From: Streptomyces sp. 135
GTDB lineage: Bacteria > Actinomycetota > Actinomycetes > Streptomycetales > Streptomycetaceae
Direction: 5' to 3'
NCBI RefSeq assembly: GCF_020026305.1
Contig: NZ_CP075691.1
Span: forward strand, 558,001 to 622,000
Length of the DNA: 64,000 nucleotides
The stretch's first letter is position 1, and each line of letters begins with the position of its first letter. The notes beneath the pieces are model-generated. The model saw only the letters and a list, made by a program, of their open reading frames with translations, searched no databases and was not told the DNA's origin. This document shows positions 26,122 to 34,239 of this stretch, piece after piece. A program made the position numbers and the translations under genes.

Positions 26122-26160
26122 TGTCAGCCCCCTGTCACGCCACTGACACGGTCACTGACA
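26122..26160. promoter_or_regulatory. Array of TGTCA/TGACA half-sites in a divergent promoter
   Basis: TGTCA at 26122 and 26133, then TGACA at 26144 and 26156, are spaced 11, 11 and 12 bp apart and so lie on one face of the helix. The inner pair forms an inverted repeat TGTCA-N6-TGACA. The array lies between the amidase gene (plus) and the small helical protein gene (minus). Confidence 0.5.
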
Positions 26161-26286
26161 CCGGGTTCCACTACGTTTGCGCAGGTCAGCTCGGTGGCCA
26201 AGTCCCGGACATGAGCGCGGCGTTCGCGAACTGCCGTGGCCCCGCACCCTTGCGCCGGACGGTGCCCGTGTAGTCCGCTGACCCGC

Positions 26287-27948
26287 ATGAGGAAGAGGAG
26301 CATGGCCGCAATGACCGCCGCCCTCGTCGCGGGGTCCCTGCTGACGGTCGTACCGCATGCCGGTGCCCAAGCCGCCGGGCATCGCACCGACAGCTCGTCG
26401 CCGGTGACCGGGTCACCGCTCGTTCCGGGGGTCGACCTGGACACGGTGACGATTCCGGAGTTACAGGCGCGCATGGCGGACGGTTCGCTGACCTCGTCGG
26501 CGCTGACCCGGGCCTACCTGCGGCGGATCAAGGACATCGACCCGAAGATCCGCTCGGTGCTGCGTACCAGCCCGACCGCACTGCGTCAGGCCGCCGCCAG
26601 CGATGCCAGACACCGGCGTGGCGCGACCCTTGGGCCACTGGACGGGATCCCCGTTCTGCTCAAGGACAACGTGAACACCCGTGACATGCCGACGACGGCA
26701 GGATCGCTCGCGCTCGCCGGGAGCCCGCCGAGCACCGATGCCGCGCTGGTGACCCGGCTACGCGAGGCGGGGGCGGTGATCCTCGGCAAGACCAACCTGT
26801 CCGAATGGGCCAACTTCCGGGCCGCGAAGCCGACATCGGGGTGGTCGGCGGTGGGTGGGCAGACCAGCAACCCCTACGTCCTCGACCGGAATCCGTGCGG
26901 TTCGTCGTCGGGCTCCGGCGCCGCGCTCGCCGCGTCACTGGCGCAGGTGGCGATCGGCACCGAGACGGACGGTTCCATCGTGTGCCCGGCAGGGATGAAC
27001 GGCGTCGTCGGCCACAAGCCCAGCCTCGGCCTGGTCAGCGGGTCGGGCGTGGTGCCGATCTCCGCCGAGCAGGACACGGCCGGCCCCATGGCGCGCAACG
27101 TGATCGACACCGCGCTCACGCTGTCGGTGCTGAGCGGCCGCAAGGGCTCGCGTGGTGACGGCGCCCGCCCTGGCGGCCCGCAAGGCCTCCCGGGCCTCCA
27201 GAGCCGCCCCGGTCTGCCGAGCCTCCCGGACAAGGGCGCGGCGGCGGACCAGTGGGGCACCAGCCTGCGCGACAAGCGGATCGGCCTGTGGCGCCTGCCC
27301 TCGCTCGGACCCGACGTGGACGCGGTGATGACCCGTACGGCGGAGAAGCTCCGCAAGGCCGGAGCCGTGGTCGTCGAGGTGACACCCCCGTACCAGGCAC
27401 GGCTCGCCGAACTCGAATTCCCGGCACTGCTCAGCGAGTTCCACCGGGACCTCGACGCCTACCTCAGCACACGCGAGGGCCCCCGAGACCTCGCCGAACT
27501 GATCGAGTTCAACCGCGCCCACCCCGAGGAACAGAGCTGCTTCACCGGCCAGGAGCTCTTCGAACAAGCCCTCGCCGCACCGCCCACCACCGATCCCGGC
27601 TACCGGGTGATGCGCGCCGAACTGAAGGACCTCTCCCGACGCTCCATCGACGAGACCATGACCGCCCACCGCCTGGACGCCATCGCCGCCCCCACGAACC
27701 CGCCCGCCTGGACGACCGACTGCGCACGCGGCGACAACGACGTCATCCCGTCCTCCACACCGGCGGCGGTCGCCGGATACCCGTCCCTCTCGGTGCCCGC
27801 CGGGACCGTGAACGAACTGCCGGTCGGCATGCTCCTGATGGCCGGCGACCACGAGGACGCCGAACTCCTGTCCCTCGGGGCGGCGGTGGAGCACCGCCTC
27901 AAGGCCTGGCGAGCACCGCGCTACCTGCCGACCATCGACACCAAGTAG
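26287..27948 (+). CDS. Secreted amidase-signature-family amidase, with a TTA codon
   Basis: A 553-residue amidase-signature enzyme. It has a signal peptide (basic start MRKRSM, hydrophobic to about residue 28). The catalytic Ser-cisSer-Lys triad is visible: Lys in PVLLKDNVNT, Ser in NPCGSSSGSGAALAASLA and Ser in GTETDGSIVCPA. The enzyme hydrolyses amides outside the cell; the substrate is unknown. A Gly/Pro/Arg-rich insert near residues 285-320 is unusual. Codon 59 (26461-26463) is TTA, so translation probably depends on the bldA tRNA and is developmentally timed. An array of half-sites lies upstream. Confidence 0.88.
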   Translation: MRKRSMAAMTAALVAGSLLTVVPHAGAQAAGHRTDSSSPVTGSPLVPGVDLDTVTIPELQARMADGSLTSSALTRAYLRRIKDIDPKIRSVLRTSPTALRQAAASDARHRRGATLGPLDGIPVLLKDNVNTRDMPTTAGSLALAGSPPSTDAALVTRLREAGAVILGKTNLSEWANFRAAKPTSGWSAVGGQTSNPYVLDRNPCGSSSGSGAALAASLAQVAIGTETDGSIVCPAGMNGVVGHKPSLGLVSGSGVVPISAEQDTAGPMARNVIDTALTLSVLSGRKGSRGDGARPGGPQGLPGLQSRPGLPSLPDKGAAADQWGTSLRDKRIGLWRLPSLGPDVDAVMTRTAEKLRKAGAVVVEVTPPYQARLAELEFPALLSEFHRDLDAYLSTREGPRDLAELIEFNRAHPEEQSCFTGQELFEQALAAPPTTDPGYRVMRAELKDLSRRSIDETMTAHRLDAIAAPTNPPAWTTDCARGDNDVIPSSTPAAVAGYPSLSVPAGTVNELPVGMLLMAGDHEDAELLSLGAAVEHRLKAWRAPRYLPTIDTK

Positions 27949-27951
27949 GTT

Positions 27952-27984
27952 GCTATATGTAGCGACACGATTACATACTGTAGC
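27952..27984. promoter_or_regulatory. AT-rich dyad upstream of the secreted-protein gene
   Basis: GCTATATGTAGC (27952-27963) is almost palindromic and is followed by TACATACTGTAGC (27972-27984). The two share CTA(C)-type arms and together form a larger inverted repeat. It is among the most AT-rich stretches nearby and lies about 60-90 bp before the GTG at 28041. It is a likely operator or promoter. Confidence 0.5.
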
Positions 27985-28040
27985 CTCCCGTGTTCGGTGC
28001 AAGCGCACCGACCGGAGCAGGTGAACACGGAGGAGCAGAC

Positions 28041-28559
28041 GTGCGGATGTGGAAGACGACGGTCGCCGCGGCGTCGATGACGGTCCTGGCACTCATCGGC
28101 AGTACGTCGCCCGGCGCGGCACGAGGGGCGGGGCCCGATCCGTCCGCTCCGGCCGCGGTGCCCGCCGGGCAGGGGCCGAGCGATGGCCGAGTGGAAGCGG
28201 GGCGGTCCGGCTCGGATGCCGACGCCTCGGCGGTGATCCGGTGTGAGGGGCAGGTGCAGCGTCCGCACAACTCCACGCACGTGCCCGGCACGGTCAACGT
28301 CGTCGTGACGGTCTCGTGCACGGGTGCGGTGCCGGAGATCACCACGCGGGCGGCCCTCTACAAGAACGGACGGCTCGTCAATCAGTCCCGGCTGAGGACG
28401 CAGCGGAACACCCGAGGCGGCCAGAACAACGTGGCCGTGAGGTGCAGCCCCGGCAACTACCGCGGCTGGATGTACTTCAAGGTCGTCTTCCCGCCCGGTT
28501 ACCGGCCGCCGACCGGGTCCTCCAACGGCTTCGGCCAGGAGGTGGCTCTCTCCTGCTGA
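28041..28559 (+). CDS. Small secreted cysteine-containing protein
   Basis: A 172-residue protein with an N-terminal signal sequence (MWKTTVAAASMTVLALIGS, likely cleaved near residue 30). It has a low-complexity Pro/Gly/Ala linker and a beta-rich C-terminal domain with four cysteines (IRCEG, VSCTG, VRCSP and the last residue) that could form two disulfides. The GTG at 28041 follows GGAGGAG. I do not recognise the family. Secretion and the disulfide pattern suggest a wall-associated or extracellular role. Confidence 0.7.
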   Translation: MRMWKTTVAAASMTVLALIGSTSPGAARGAGPDPSAPAAVPAGQGPSDGRVEAGRSGSDADASAVIRCEGQVQRPHNSTHVPGTVNVVVTVSCTGAVPEITTRAALYKNGRLVNQSRLRTQRNTRGGQNNVAVRCSPGNYRGWMYFKVVFPPGYRPPTGSSNGFGQEVALSC

Positions 28560-28623
28560 TCCGCGGCCGCGTCGGAAGAGCGGCGCCTGCCGCACGGGGC
28601 GCCGCCGGGGAAGGAGTTCCAGC

Positions 28624-29418
28624 GTGCGCCCCACCTCAGCCCGGATTCTGAGCCGGCGAGTGAAGCAACTCGACGCGGCCGACGACCTGACCACCGGCAC
28701 CGACGCCGCGCTGCGCCATTTCACCTCCGTCATGACGAGCTGGACCGAGCCCGAAATGGCGGCCCTGGCGGGCGGGCCCGCGATCCTCGCTCCCTCCGAG
28801 ACGACGGAGGCGGACGAGATGGCCGACGACTGCCGCCTGCTGGACCGGCTCCGCCGGGACGAGGAGAGCCTGGTCCGCGGGCCGCTCGACCGGGGCCGCC
28901 AGCACTGGATCGGCACCAGCCCACACTGCCTGGTACCGGACCGGCGGCCCGCCCTGGACCCGGATCGGTTCACCGTGCCCGGCGACCATCCTGGCCCGCC
29001 CAGTACGAAGCCGTTCCAGACGGGGCTCTACACGTCCACGGCACGGCGTGACGGGCCCGGCATGTGGCGCATCTACCTCGACCTCGGGTCGAGCCTCCAC
29101 CCCCGGCCCTGGCAGACGTGGCACCTGCCGGTCGCCGTTCCCGCCGCCGCCGTCCTCGAGATCAACGGCGCGGGCGACTGGGCGGCTTTCGTCGGGCGCT
29201 ACCCCCTCGTCCACGGCGACGACGTCCACCCCGACTGGGCCGGGGTGGCCCGGGACTACGCCGGGGTCCACATGACGCTGCGTGCGATCGTCGCGGTCCA
29301 GGGGTTCCGTATCCCGGTGCGGGACGGCCTCGCGGCGGCACCGTTCTGGGACATCGAATCCGTGCTGTGGCTGCGCTGGTGCTTCGCCGCCCCCCGCCTG
29401 GTGGAAGTCACGCCATGA
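28624..29418 (+). CDS. Hypothetical protein
   Basis: A 264-residue protein of no family I recognise. The GTG at 28624 is preceded by AAGGAG. It is soluble and has no signal peptide. The C-terminal half is rich in Trp (for example RPWQTWHLPV, DWAAFVGRYP and SVLWLRWCF). Composition matches the genome, and the codon pattern supports a real gene. It lies 64 bp after the small secreted protein and may share its transcript. The stop at 29416-29418 lies in the first unit of a 23-bp tandem repeat. Confidence 0.6.
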   Translation: MRPTSARILSRRVKQLDAADDLTTGTDAALRHFTSVMTSWTEPEMAALAGGPAILAPSETTEADEMADDCRLLDRLRRDEESLVRGPLDRGRQHWIGTSPHCLVPDRRPALDPDRFTVPGDHPGPPSTKPFQTGLYTSTARRDGPGMWRIYLDLGSSLHPRPWQTWHLPVAVPAAAVLEINGAGDWAAFVGRYPLVHGDDVHPDWAGVARDYAGVHMTLRAIVAVQGFRIPVRDGLAAAPFWDIESVLWLRWCFAAPRLVEVTP

Positions 29419-29460
29419 GCACGGCCATGATGGTGCGATGAGCATGGCCATGACGGTGAG
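29415..29460. repeat. 23-bp tandem duplication spanning a stop codon
   Basis: Two units, 29415-29437 and 29438-29460, both begin ATGAGCAYGGCCATGAYGGTG and agree at about 20 of 23 bases. A partial third unit follows. The first unit contains the stop (29416-29418) of the upstream gene. Confidence 0.85.
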
Positions 29461-29485
29461 ATGACCGCAGTGGACGGTCCCCCGG

Positions 29486-31276
29486 TCAGGACAGGACGAT
29501 CTCCAGCCAGGGACTCATCATGGTTCCGCTCGCGCCGCGCGGCTGCTCCTGCAGCTCCGCCTGGGCGACTTGCAGATTCTGGCCCGGTCCCTGCCAGAAC
29601 GTGTACGGCCCGCCACCGCTCTCGGACGGGATCAGCGCCCAGTACTGGTAGTGCGTCAGGGTGAGGTAGACACGCTTGTTGATGTAGTCGAGCACCACCT
29701 TGACGTTGTGCTCCCAGTCGCTGCCCGTGCCGGTGTACTCGGCGAAGCCGCGCGGGGCCGTGGCCGCGTTCTGGACCGAGGAGCCCGCGCCGGACTGCGA
29801 GTGAGCGGTGTAGTGGGCGTGCAGCGGCTGGGCATGCGCGGGGACGGCCGCGGGGTCGAACTGGTTGTCGGGGAGTCTGCCGTAGTCGTCCTGGTGCCAA
29901 CTGCGCAACGTGCCCGGCTGGTTGGGGCTCTTGTCGCGGACCGCCTTCTGGGCCTCGGTCCGCTCGTCGATCACCGGTTGCCGCTGTCCCGTGTCCGGTG
30001 TCTCCAACTGGTAGCGCACATCGAAGATGAGGTTGAGCAGCGGGCGCGGCAGCATCTCGACGGCCTGCCTCAACGTGAGCCGCGTCAGCGGCAGGTTCGC
30101 CCCGCCCCGGGCATGGTTCTGGAGCCTCGGCTGCTCCTGCGGGGCGCCCGCGGCGACGACCGGGCCGAGTGCCCGGCCGGTCTTCTCCCTCATCGTGTCG
30201 TCGTTCCCCCAATACGGCTCCGTCTGGCCGGAGAGGGACGTGTGGTAGTAGCCGGTTTCCTCGGTGCTCGGCGCCGTCGCGTACCGGGTGGCGGCGTTCG
30301 GCACCGGAACCATGGCGCCCGGTCCCTCCGCGTGGTCCGGCGGGTTGTAGTCGGAGACGTAGGTCTCCTGGCTCTCCAGGAAGGTGTTCACCTCACTGAC
30401 GAGTGCGGTGGTCAGCCGGAGGGCCTCCGGCATCCCGAGGGTGGTGCCCCTGAGCCCCCGCTTGATCTTGTTGAGCTTCGTCTGGAACTCGCCCTTGGGG
30501 CTGAGGTTCTGGGCGCGGCTCACCTCGTCCTGCACGGCGATCGCCAGATACCGCATGAGCTGGGCCGCGGTGAAGGTCTGTTCGGTGGCCTCCACTCCCC
30601 GCATGTACATGCCGGGAGTGACCTTGACGATCCGCTGCACGGCGGCCGGCCCACCGGCCCCCGCGCGCGCGGGGGAACCGGCGTCGTGCACCACGGTCGC
30701 CTGCCCCGCCATGACGCGTCGCGCGGTGGCCTCGGCCTCCCGTTCGAACCGGTCGGCGGGGTCGGAGACCTTCAGACCGGTCCCGTCGTCGGTCCCGGCG
30801 ACGGGGCCCCGGCGCTGCTGGATCACGTGCACGAGCTCATGGGCCAGGGTGTGCCGGTCCGCGCCGCCGTCCCCGACGACGACGTGACTGCCCGAGGTGT
30901 ACGCCCGCGCTCCCACCTCGGCCGCGGAGGACCGGGCCGCCGAGTCGCTGTGGATCCGTACGTCGGAGAAGTCGGCGCCGAGCCGGGCCTCCATGTCGGC
31001 ACGGGTGGCCTCGTCCAGGGGACGTCCAGGGGCACGCAGCACGTCATGGACGGCTGACCGCTGTACCTCGGGCTGCTGGTGCCCACAGCCGGCACCGTGC
31101 TGGTGCTGCTCCGCGGACAGGTGCCCGGCCTGGCGCAACATCTGCACCACGGCCTCGTTCCCGGCAGCCGCCTGGAGAGCCGTGAGGCTCCCCGGAGCCG
31201 CCCGTGGTCGGGCGGGCTGCTGGGACGCTCGGCTCGTATCGGCGGCGGTCGTCCGCGCCCTGTCACGGTCGTGCAC
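29486..31276 (-). CDS. DUF4157 (eCIS-core) domain protein, possible contractile-injection effector
   Basis: A 596-residue protein. The eCIS-core/DUF4157 domain spans about residues 80-160, with an HExxH metalloprotease-like motif in HTLAHELVHVIQQRRG and the preceding GADFSDVRIHSDSAA block. DPADRFEREAEATARRV follows, as is common in this family. The C-terminal 380 residues match no domain I know and could be a toxin or carrier-specific region. Such proteins are often cargo or accessory factors of extracellular contractile injection systems in Streptomyces; no other eCIS gene is in this window. The GTG at 31276 follows GGGGA. Confidence 0.75.
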   Translation of the reverse strand: MHDRDRARTTAADTSRASQQPARPRAAPGSLTALQAAAGNEAVVQMLRQAGHLSAEQHQHGAGCGHQQPEVQRSAVHDVLRAPGRPLDEATRADMEARLGADFSDVRIHSDSAARSSAAEVGARAYTSGSHVVVGDGGADRHTLAHELVHVIQQRRGPVAGTDDGTGLKVSDPADRFEREAEATARRVMAGQATVVHDAGSPARAGAGGPAAVQRIVKVTPGMYMRGVEATEQTFTAAQLMRYLAIAVQDEVSRAQNLSPKGEFQTKLNKIKRGLRGTTLGMPEALRLTTALVSEVNTFLESQETYVSDYNPPDHAEGPGAMVPVPNAATRYATAPSTEETGYYHTSLSGQTEPYWGNDDTMREKTGRALGPVVAAGAPQEQPRLQNHARGGANLPLTRLTLRQAVEMLPRPLLNLIFDVRYQLETPDTGQRQPVIDERTEAQKAVRDKSPNQPGTLRSWHQDDYGRLPDNQFDPAAVPAHAQPLHAHYTAHSQSGAGSSVQNAATAPRGFAEYTGTGSDWEHNVKVVLDYINKRVYLTLTHYQYWALIPSESGGGPYTFWQGPGQNLQVAQAELQEQPRGASGTMMSPWLEIVLS

Positions 31277-31445
31277 GTGTTCCCCATCTGACGGCGGATC
31301 TCTTCTCTCCCTGGATACAGGGCGAGCGGTACCGGCACCAGAGGCGTCAGGGCAGCCCGAAGGGCCGAACGGCTGCCTTCCTGTGCCCTCGGAAACCCCC
31401 AGGAGCAGGGCCTGGCCCGAATACCGTGCTCGCCGCCGCCCGTAC

Positions 31446-32003
31446 CTACAGCTCGATCTCGATCTCCTCCACGTCGGTGAACTCCACCATCAGGTCCCGC
31501 GCACGGCGGCCGTCGTCGCGGAAGTACATCTGGCCCAGGCCCTGGGCGGCGATGTCCAGGAGCTGCTGTTCGGTGGCGCCTTGGTCGCGGGCGTCGAAGA
31601 GCTGCTGGGCCCACCGCGGTGGCAGGGCCTGGGTGATGTGCCGGATACGGGCGTCGTCGGTGGTGCCGGGGGCCGCGGTGAACCCGAAGCGCGCCCTGGT
31701 GGAGACGACGATGCCGTCAGTGGTCGCGGCCTGCTTCTTCGCCCTGGCCCTGACCTGCGGCTGCCATCGCTTCTTGACCTCGCGCTCCATGCGCGCGGCC
31801 AGCTCCTTGCGGGGCCGCTTGAGCTTCCCGACGACGTACCGCTCCACGGTCCGCTGGGACACCCCGAGCGCCTCGGCGGCGGCCTTCGTACCCTTGAACT
31901 GCTTGACCAGGTACTTCATCTGCGCCTGCGCGGACTTCGGGACCGGGCGGGTGAACGCGCTCTCCACCGCCCGGTCCAGGCTGTCCCCGAGCTTGTCCGG
32001 CAT
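31446..32003 (-). CDS. tpg: Telomere-protecting terminal protein Tpg
   Basis: A 185-residue protein matching the Streptomyces terminal protein. It has the N-terminal AFTRPVPKSAQAQMKYL segment, an HTH-like ALGVSQRTVERYVVGKLKRP, then RWQPQVRARA, TRARFGFTAAPGTTDDARI and a C-terminal VEFTDVEEIEIEL. Tpg is covalently linked to the 5' ends of linear replicons and primes telomere patching. The ATG at 32003 lies 3 bases after the tap stop, so the pair is translationally coupled. Presence of tpg indicates a linear replicon and an arm location. Confidence 0.92.
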   Translation of the reverse strand: MPDKLGDSLDRAVESAFTRPVPKSAQAQMKYLVKQFKGTKAAAEALGVSQRTVERYVVGKLKRPRKELAARMEREVKKRWQPQVRARAKKQAATTDGIVVSTRARFGFTAAPGTTDDARIRHITQALPPRWAQQLFDARDQGATEQQLLDIAAQGLGQMYFRDDGRRARDLMVEFTDVEEIEIEL

Positions 32004-32006
32004 CGG

Positions 32007-34139
32007 CTACTCCCCGTCGTCGGCGGTCCTGCCGCCGTCCTTGATGATGCGGGCGATGTTCACCAGGCCGTGCTTCTCGTACTGCTCCTCGGCCCACAGG
32101 GTGGTCTGGGTGCCCTCGTGCTTGACCATCCCGGGGCTGACGCCGAGCCGGAAGCCGCCGGGCACCGGCTTGCCGTCCGGGGTGCGCGGCAGGAAGTCCA
32201 GCGGACTCGGCCCGGGCGAGGGGTAGACGACGCAGTCCGTGCCGATCGCGACCGGGTAGATGTCGGCGGCGGCCGCGACCTTCATCATCTTGCGGTGCAT
32301 GTTGACGCGGGTCGTCGCCAGCACGGCGGCCCGGATGTCGGGGCGCCATTCCTTGCGCTCCAGGGCCGGCCACGGCTCGAACATCGGTGTGCCGCGCGGG
32401 CGTTCGCGCAGCTTGCCGATGCCGCCCTTCGCGGTCGCCTTGATGGCCTTCAGTACGAGCGCCATCTCCGGGTCGACGCTCTTGGAGGCGGCCATCGCCT
32501 CCAGGAACGCGTGCTCCTCCATGCCGGAGACCACGCCGAGGTCGGCCATCGTCTCCATGTAGGCGTCGCGCAGCCGCTGGTACCAGGCGTCGAGGTAGCC
32601 GCCGTGCTCGTGGCGGACGTACGCCTCGACGGGCCGCACCTCGAAGCCGAGCTCCACCGCGTACGCCACCGTGGGCGTGGCGTACCAGGCCGGGCCCTCC
32701 GGGCGCTCTCCCCTGGCGGTGAACGGCGACGGCAGGCGCTCGTCCAGGGCGATGTGGGAGAGGTCGACCAGCCAGGACCCCGGCAGCTTCGGGTCGAACA
32801 CCGGGCGTCGGACGTGGGTGGGTCCGCCGAGGCCGACGGTGAGCCGGTTCGCGGCGGCGGCGAACGCCATGTTGACGTCGATGCCGACGACGTACGGCTG
32901 CATGCACTCCGCGTCCGTCAGCGGCCGGCACCAGTCGTACGACTCCTCCATCAGCATCTCGGCGGGCGTGCGCTGATGGTGGCGCGGGAACTTGCCCTTG
33001 AGGACGGGGTGCCCGTCGGGGACCTCGCACTCCACCGGCTCGTACACGGCCGTCAGCGCGCCCGGCGCGGGGGCGCTGTGCCACTCCCCCGTCCTCTCGT
33101 CCCTCACGGCCCTGGTCGGCGGGTGCAGTGCCACCATCAGCTCCAGGCCCGTGACGGCGGTGGTGCCGCGCGGCGTCATCACGCGTGTCGCGTACGTACC
33201 GAGGAACCTGGCCAGGTCGGCCGCGCTCATCGTGGGCAGCAGCGGAGCCTCGCGGTCGTCCCATTCACGGACGTCCAGGGCGTTCCAGGCCGGGACGCAC
33301 AGCTGGACGCAGTTGCGCTTCGCCCCTTCGGCCGGGCGGAAGATCCTCGCCCACGGACCGAACCCGCGCTGGGTGAGCTGCCACTCGGCACGCTCCAACT
33401 GCTTGAGGACCGCGTGCCCGGCCGGGAGACGGCCGGCCCTCCGCTCCTCCTCCGACAGGGCGGCGGGCAGGCCGTAGCGCTCCAGCGCGGACGGCATCAG
33501 GACCAGGACCGGGTCGGCGTCCTTGCCGTTGCGGTGCAGCCGCGGCTGCCCGAGGCGTGCCTCCTTCAACGTCCACTCGACAAGGGCCGGGATGGACTTG
33601 GCGGGTACGTCCAGGACAAGGCCGCCGACGCAGTACGCCGACACGTGGCCGTCCTGGTCGCAGTCGATGACGGCGAGCGGGCCGTTCTCGAAGCGGGGGT
33701 CGACGGCGGCCGCCCCGGCCTTCTTCGCGGCTGACTTCGCGCCTTTCTTCGCGGGAGCGCGTCGCGGCACCACAGTCGGCCCGGTGGTGTCGCTCGCCGC
33801 CGCGGGGCGGGAAGCCGGTACGACGGAGGGTGCCGGAAGCGGTTCCGGGGGCGCGGGGGCCGCGGCGGGCTCGTCGGCGGCGGGTGCCGGGAAGCGGGCC
33901 GCGAGGCCTTCCAACAGCCGTGCGTAGGCGGCCCGCTTCGGCGGCCGCGGCTCGGTCCTGCCGCTCTCCCAGTTCCCCACCGCCTCGCGACGCGCGTCCA
34001 GCGCCTGAGCGACCTGTGCCTGGCTCAGCCCCGCCGCCTCGCGCAGCCGCTTGCGTTCCGCGGGGGGCGGCAGCTCATCCTGCGCGACTTGCTCCAGCAG
34101 CGCGTCGACGGCGCCGAACAGATCGTTCTCAGTGGACAC
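32007..34139 (-). CDS. tap: Telomere-associated protein Tap
   Basis: A 710-residue protein encoded just upstream of tpg. An XRE-type HTH lies at about residues 22-70 (LREAAGLSQAQVAQALDARR). A Pro/Ala/Lys-rich linker (about 75-145) is followed by a large conserved region typical of Tap, which binds telomeric single-strand overhangs and recruits Tpg for end patching. GTG at 34139 follows GGAGG with an 8-base spacer, so I prefer it to the ATG at 34172. Length agrees with known Tap proteins (about 740). It acts in the cytoplasm at replicon ends. Confidence 0.9.
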   Translation of the reverse strand: MSTENDLFGAVDALLEQVAQDELPPPAERKRLREAAGLSQAQVAQALDARREAVGNWESGRTEPRPPKRAAYARLLEGLAARFPAPAADEPAAAPAPPEPLPAPSVVPASRPAAASDTTGPTVVPRRAPAKKGAKSAAKKAGAAAVDPRFENGPLAVIDCDQDGHVSAYCVGGLVLDVPAKSIPALVEWTLKEARLGQPRLHRNGKDADPVLVLMPSALERYGLPAALSEEERRAGRLPAGHAVLKQLERAEWQLTQRGFGPWARIFRPAEGAKRNCVQLCVPAWNALDVREWDDREAPLLPTMSAADLARFLGTYATRVMTPRGTTAVTGLELMVALHPPTRAVRDERTGEWHSAPAPGALTAVYEPVECEVPDGHPVLKGKFPRHHQRTPAEMLMEESYDWCRPLTDAECMQPYVVGIDVNMAFAAAANRLTVGLGGPTHVRRPVFDPKLPGSWLVDLSHIALDERLPSPFTARGERPEGPAWYATPTVAYAVELGFEVRPVEAYVRHEHGGYLDAWYQRLRDAYMETMADLGVVSGMEEHAFLEAMAASKSVDPEMALVLKAIKATAKGGIGKLRERPRGTPMFEPWPALERKEWRPDIRAAVLATTRVNMHRKMMKVAAAADIYPVAIGTDCVVYPSPGPSPLDFLPRTPDGKPVPGGFRLGVSPGMVKHEGTQTTLWAEEQYEKHGLVNIARIIKDGGRTADDGE

Positions 34140-34239
34140 AGAGGTCACCTCCACGAGCCACCCTATAGTCATCGCTCATCGGATCCGGCACCGAAACGCG
34201 CCTCAAACCGCTCGCCGATCACTCAGATGCGCGCCTGCC

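Noticed and set aside
31260..31290. CACGTGTTC near the DUF4157 start as a LexA or similar box
   Set aside because: Only a half-site; the LexA dyad is not present on the other side.
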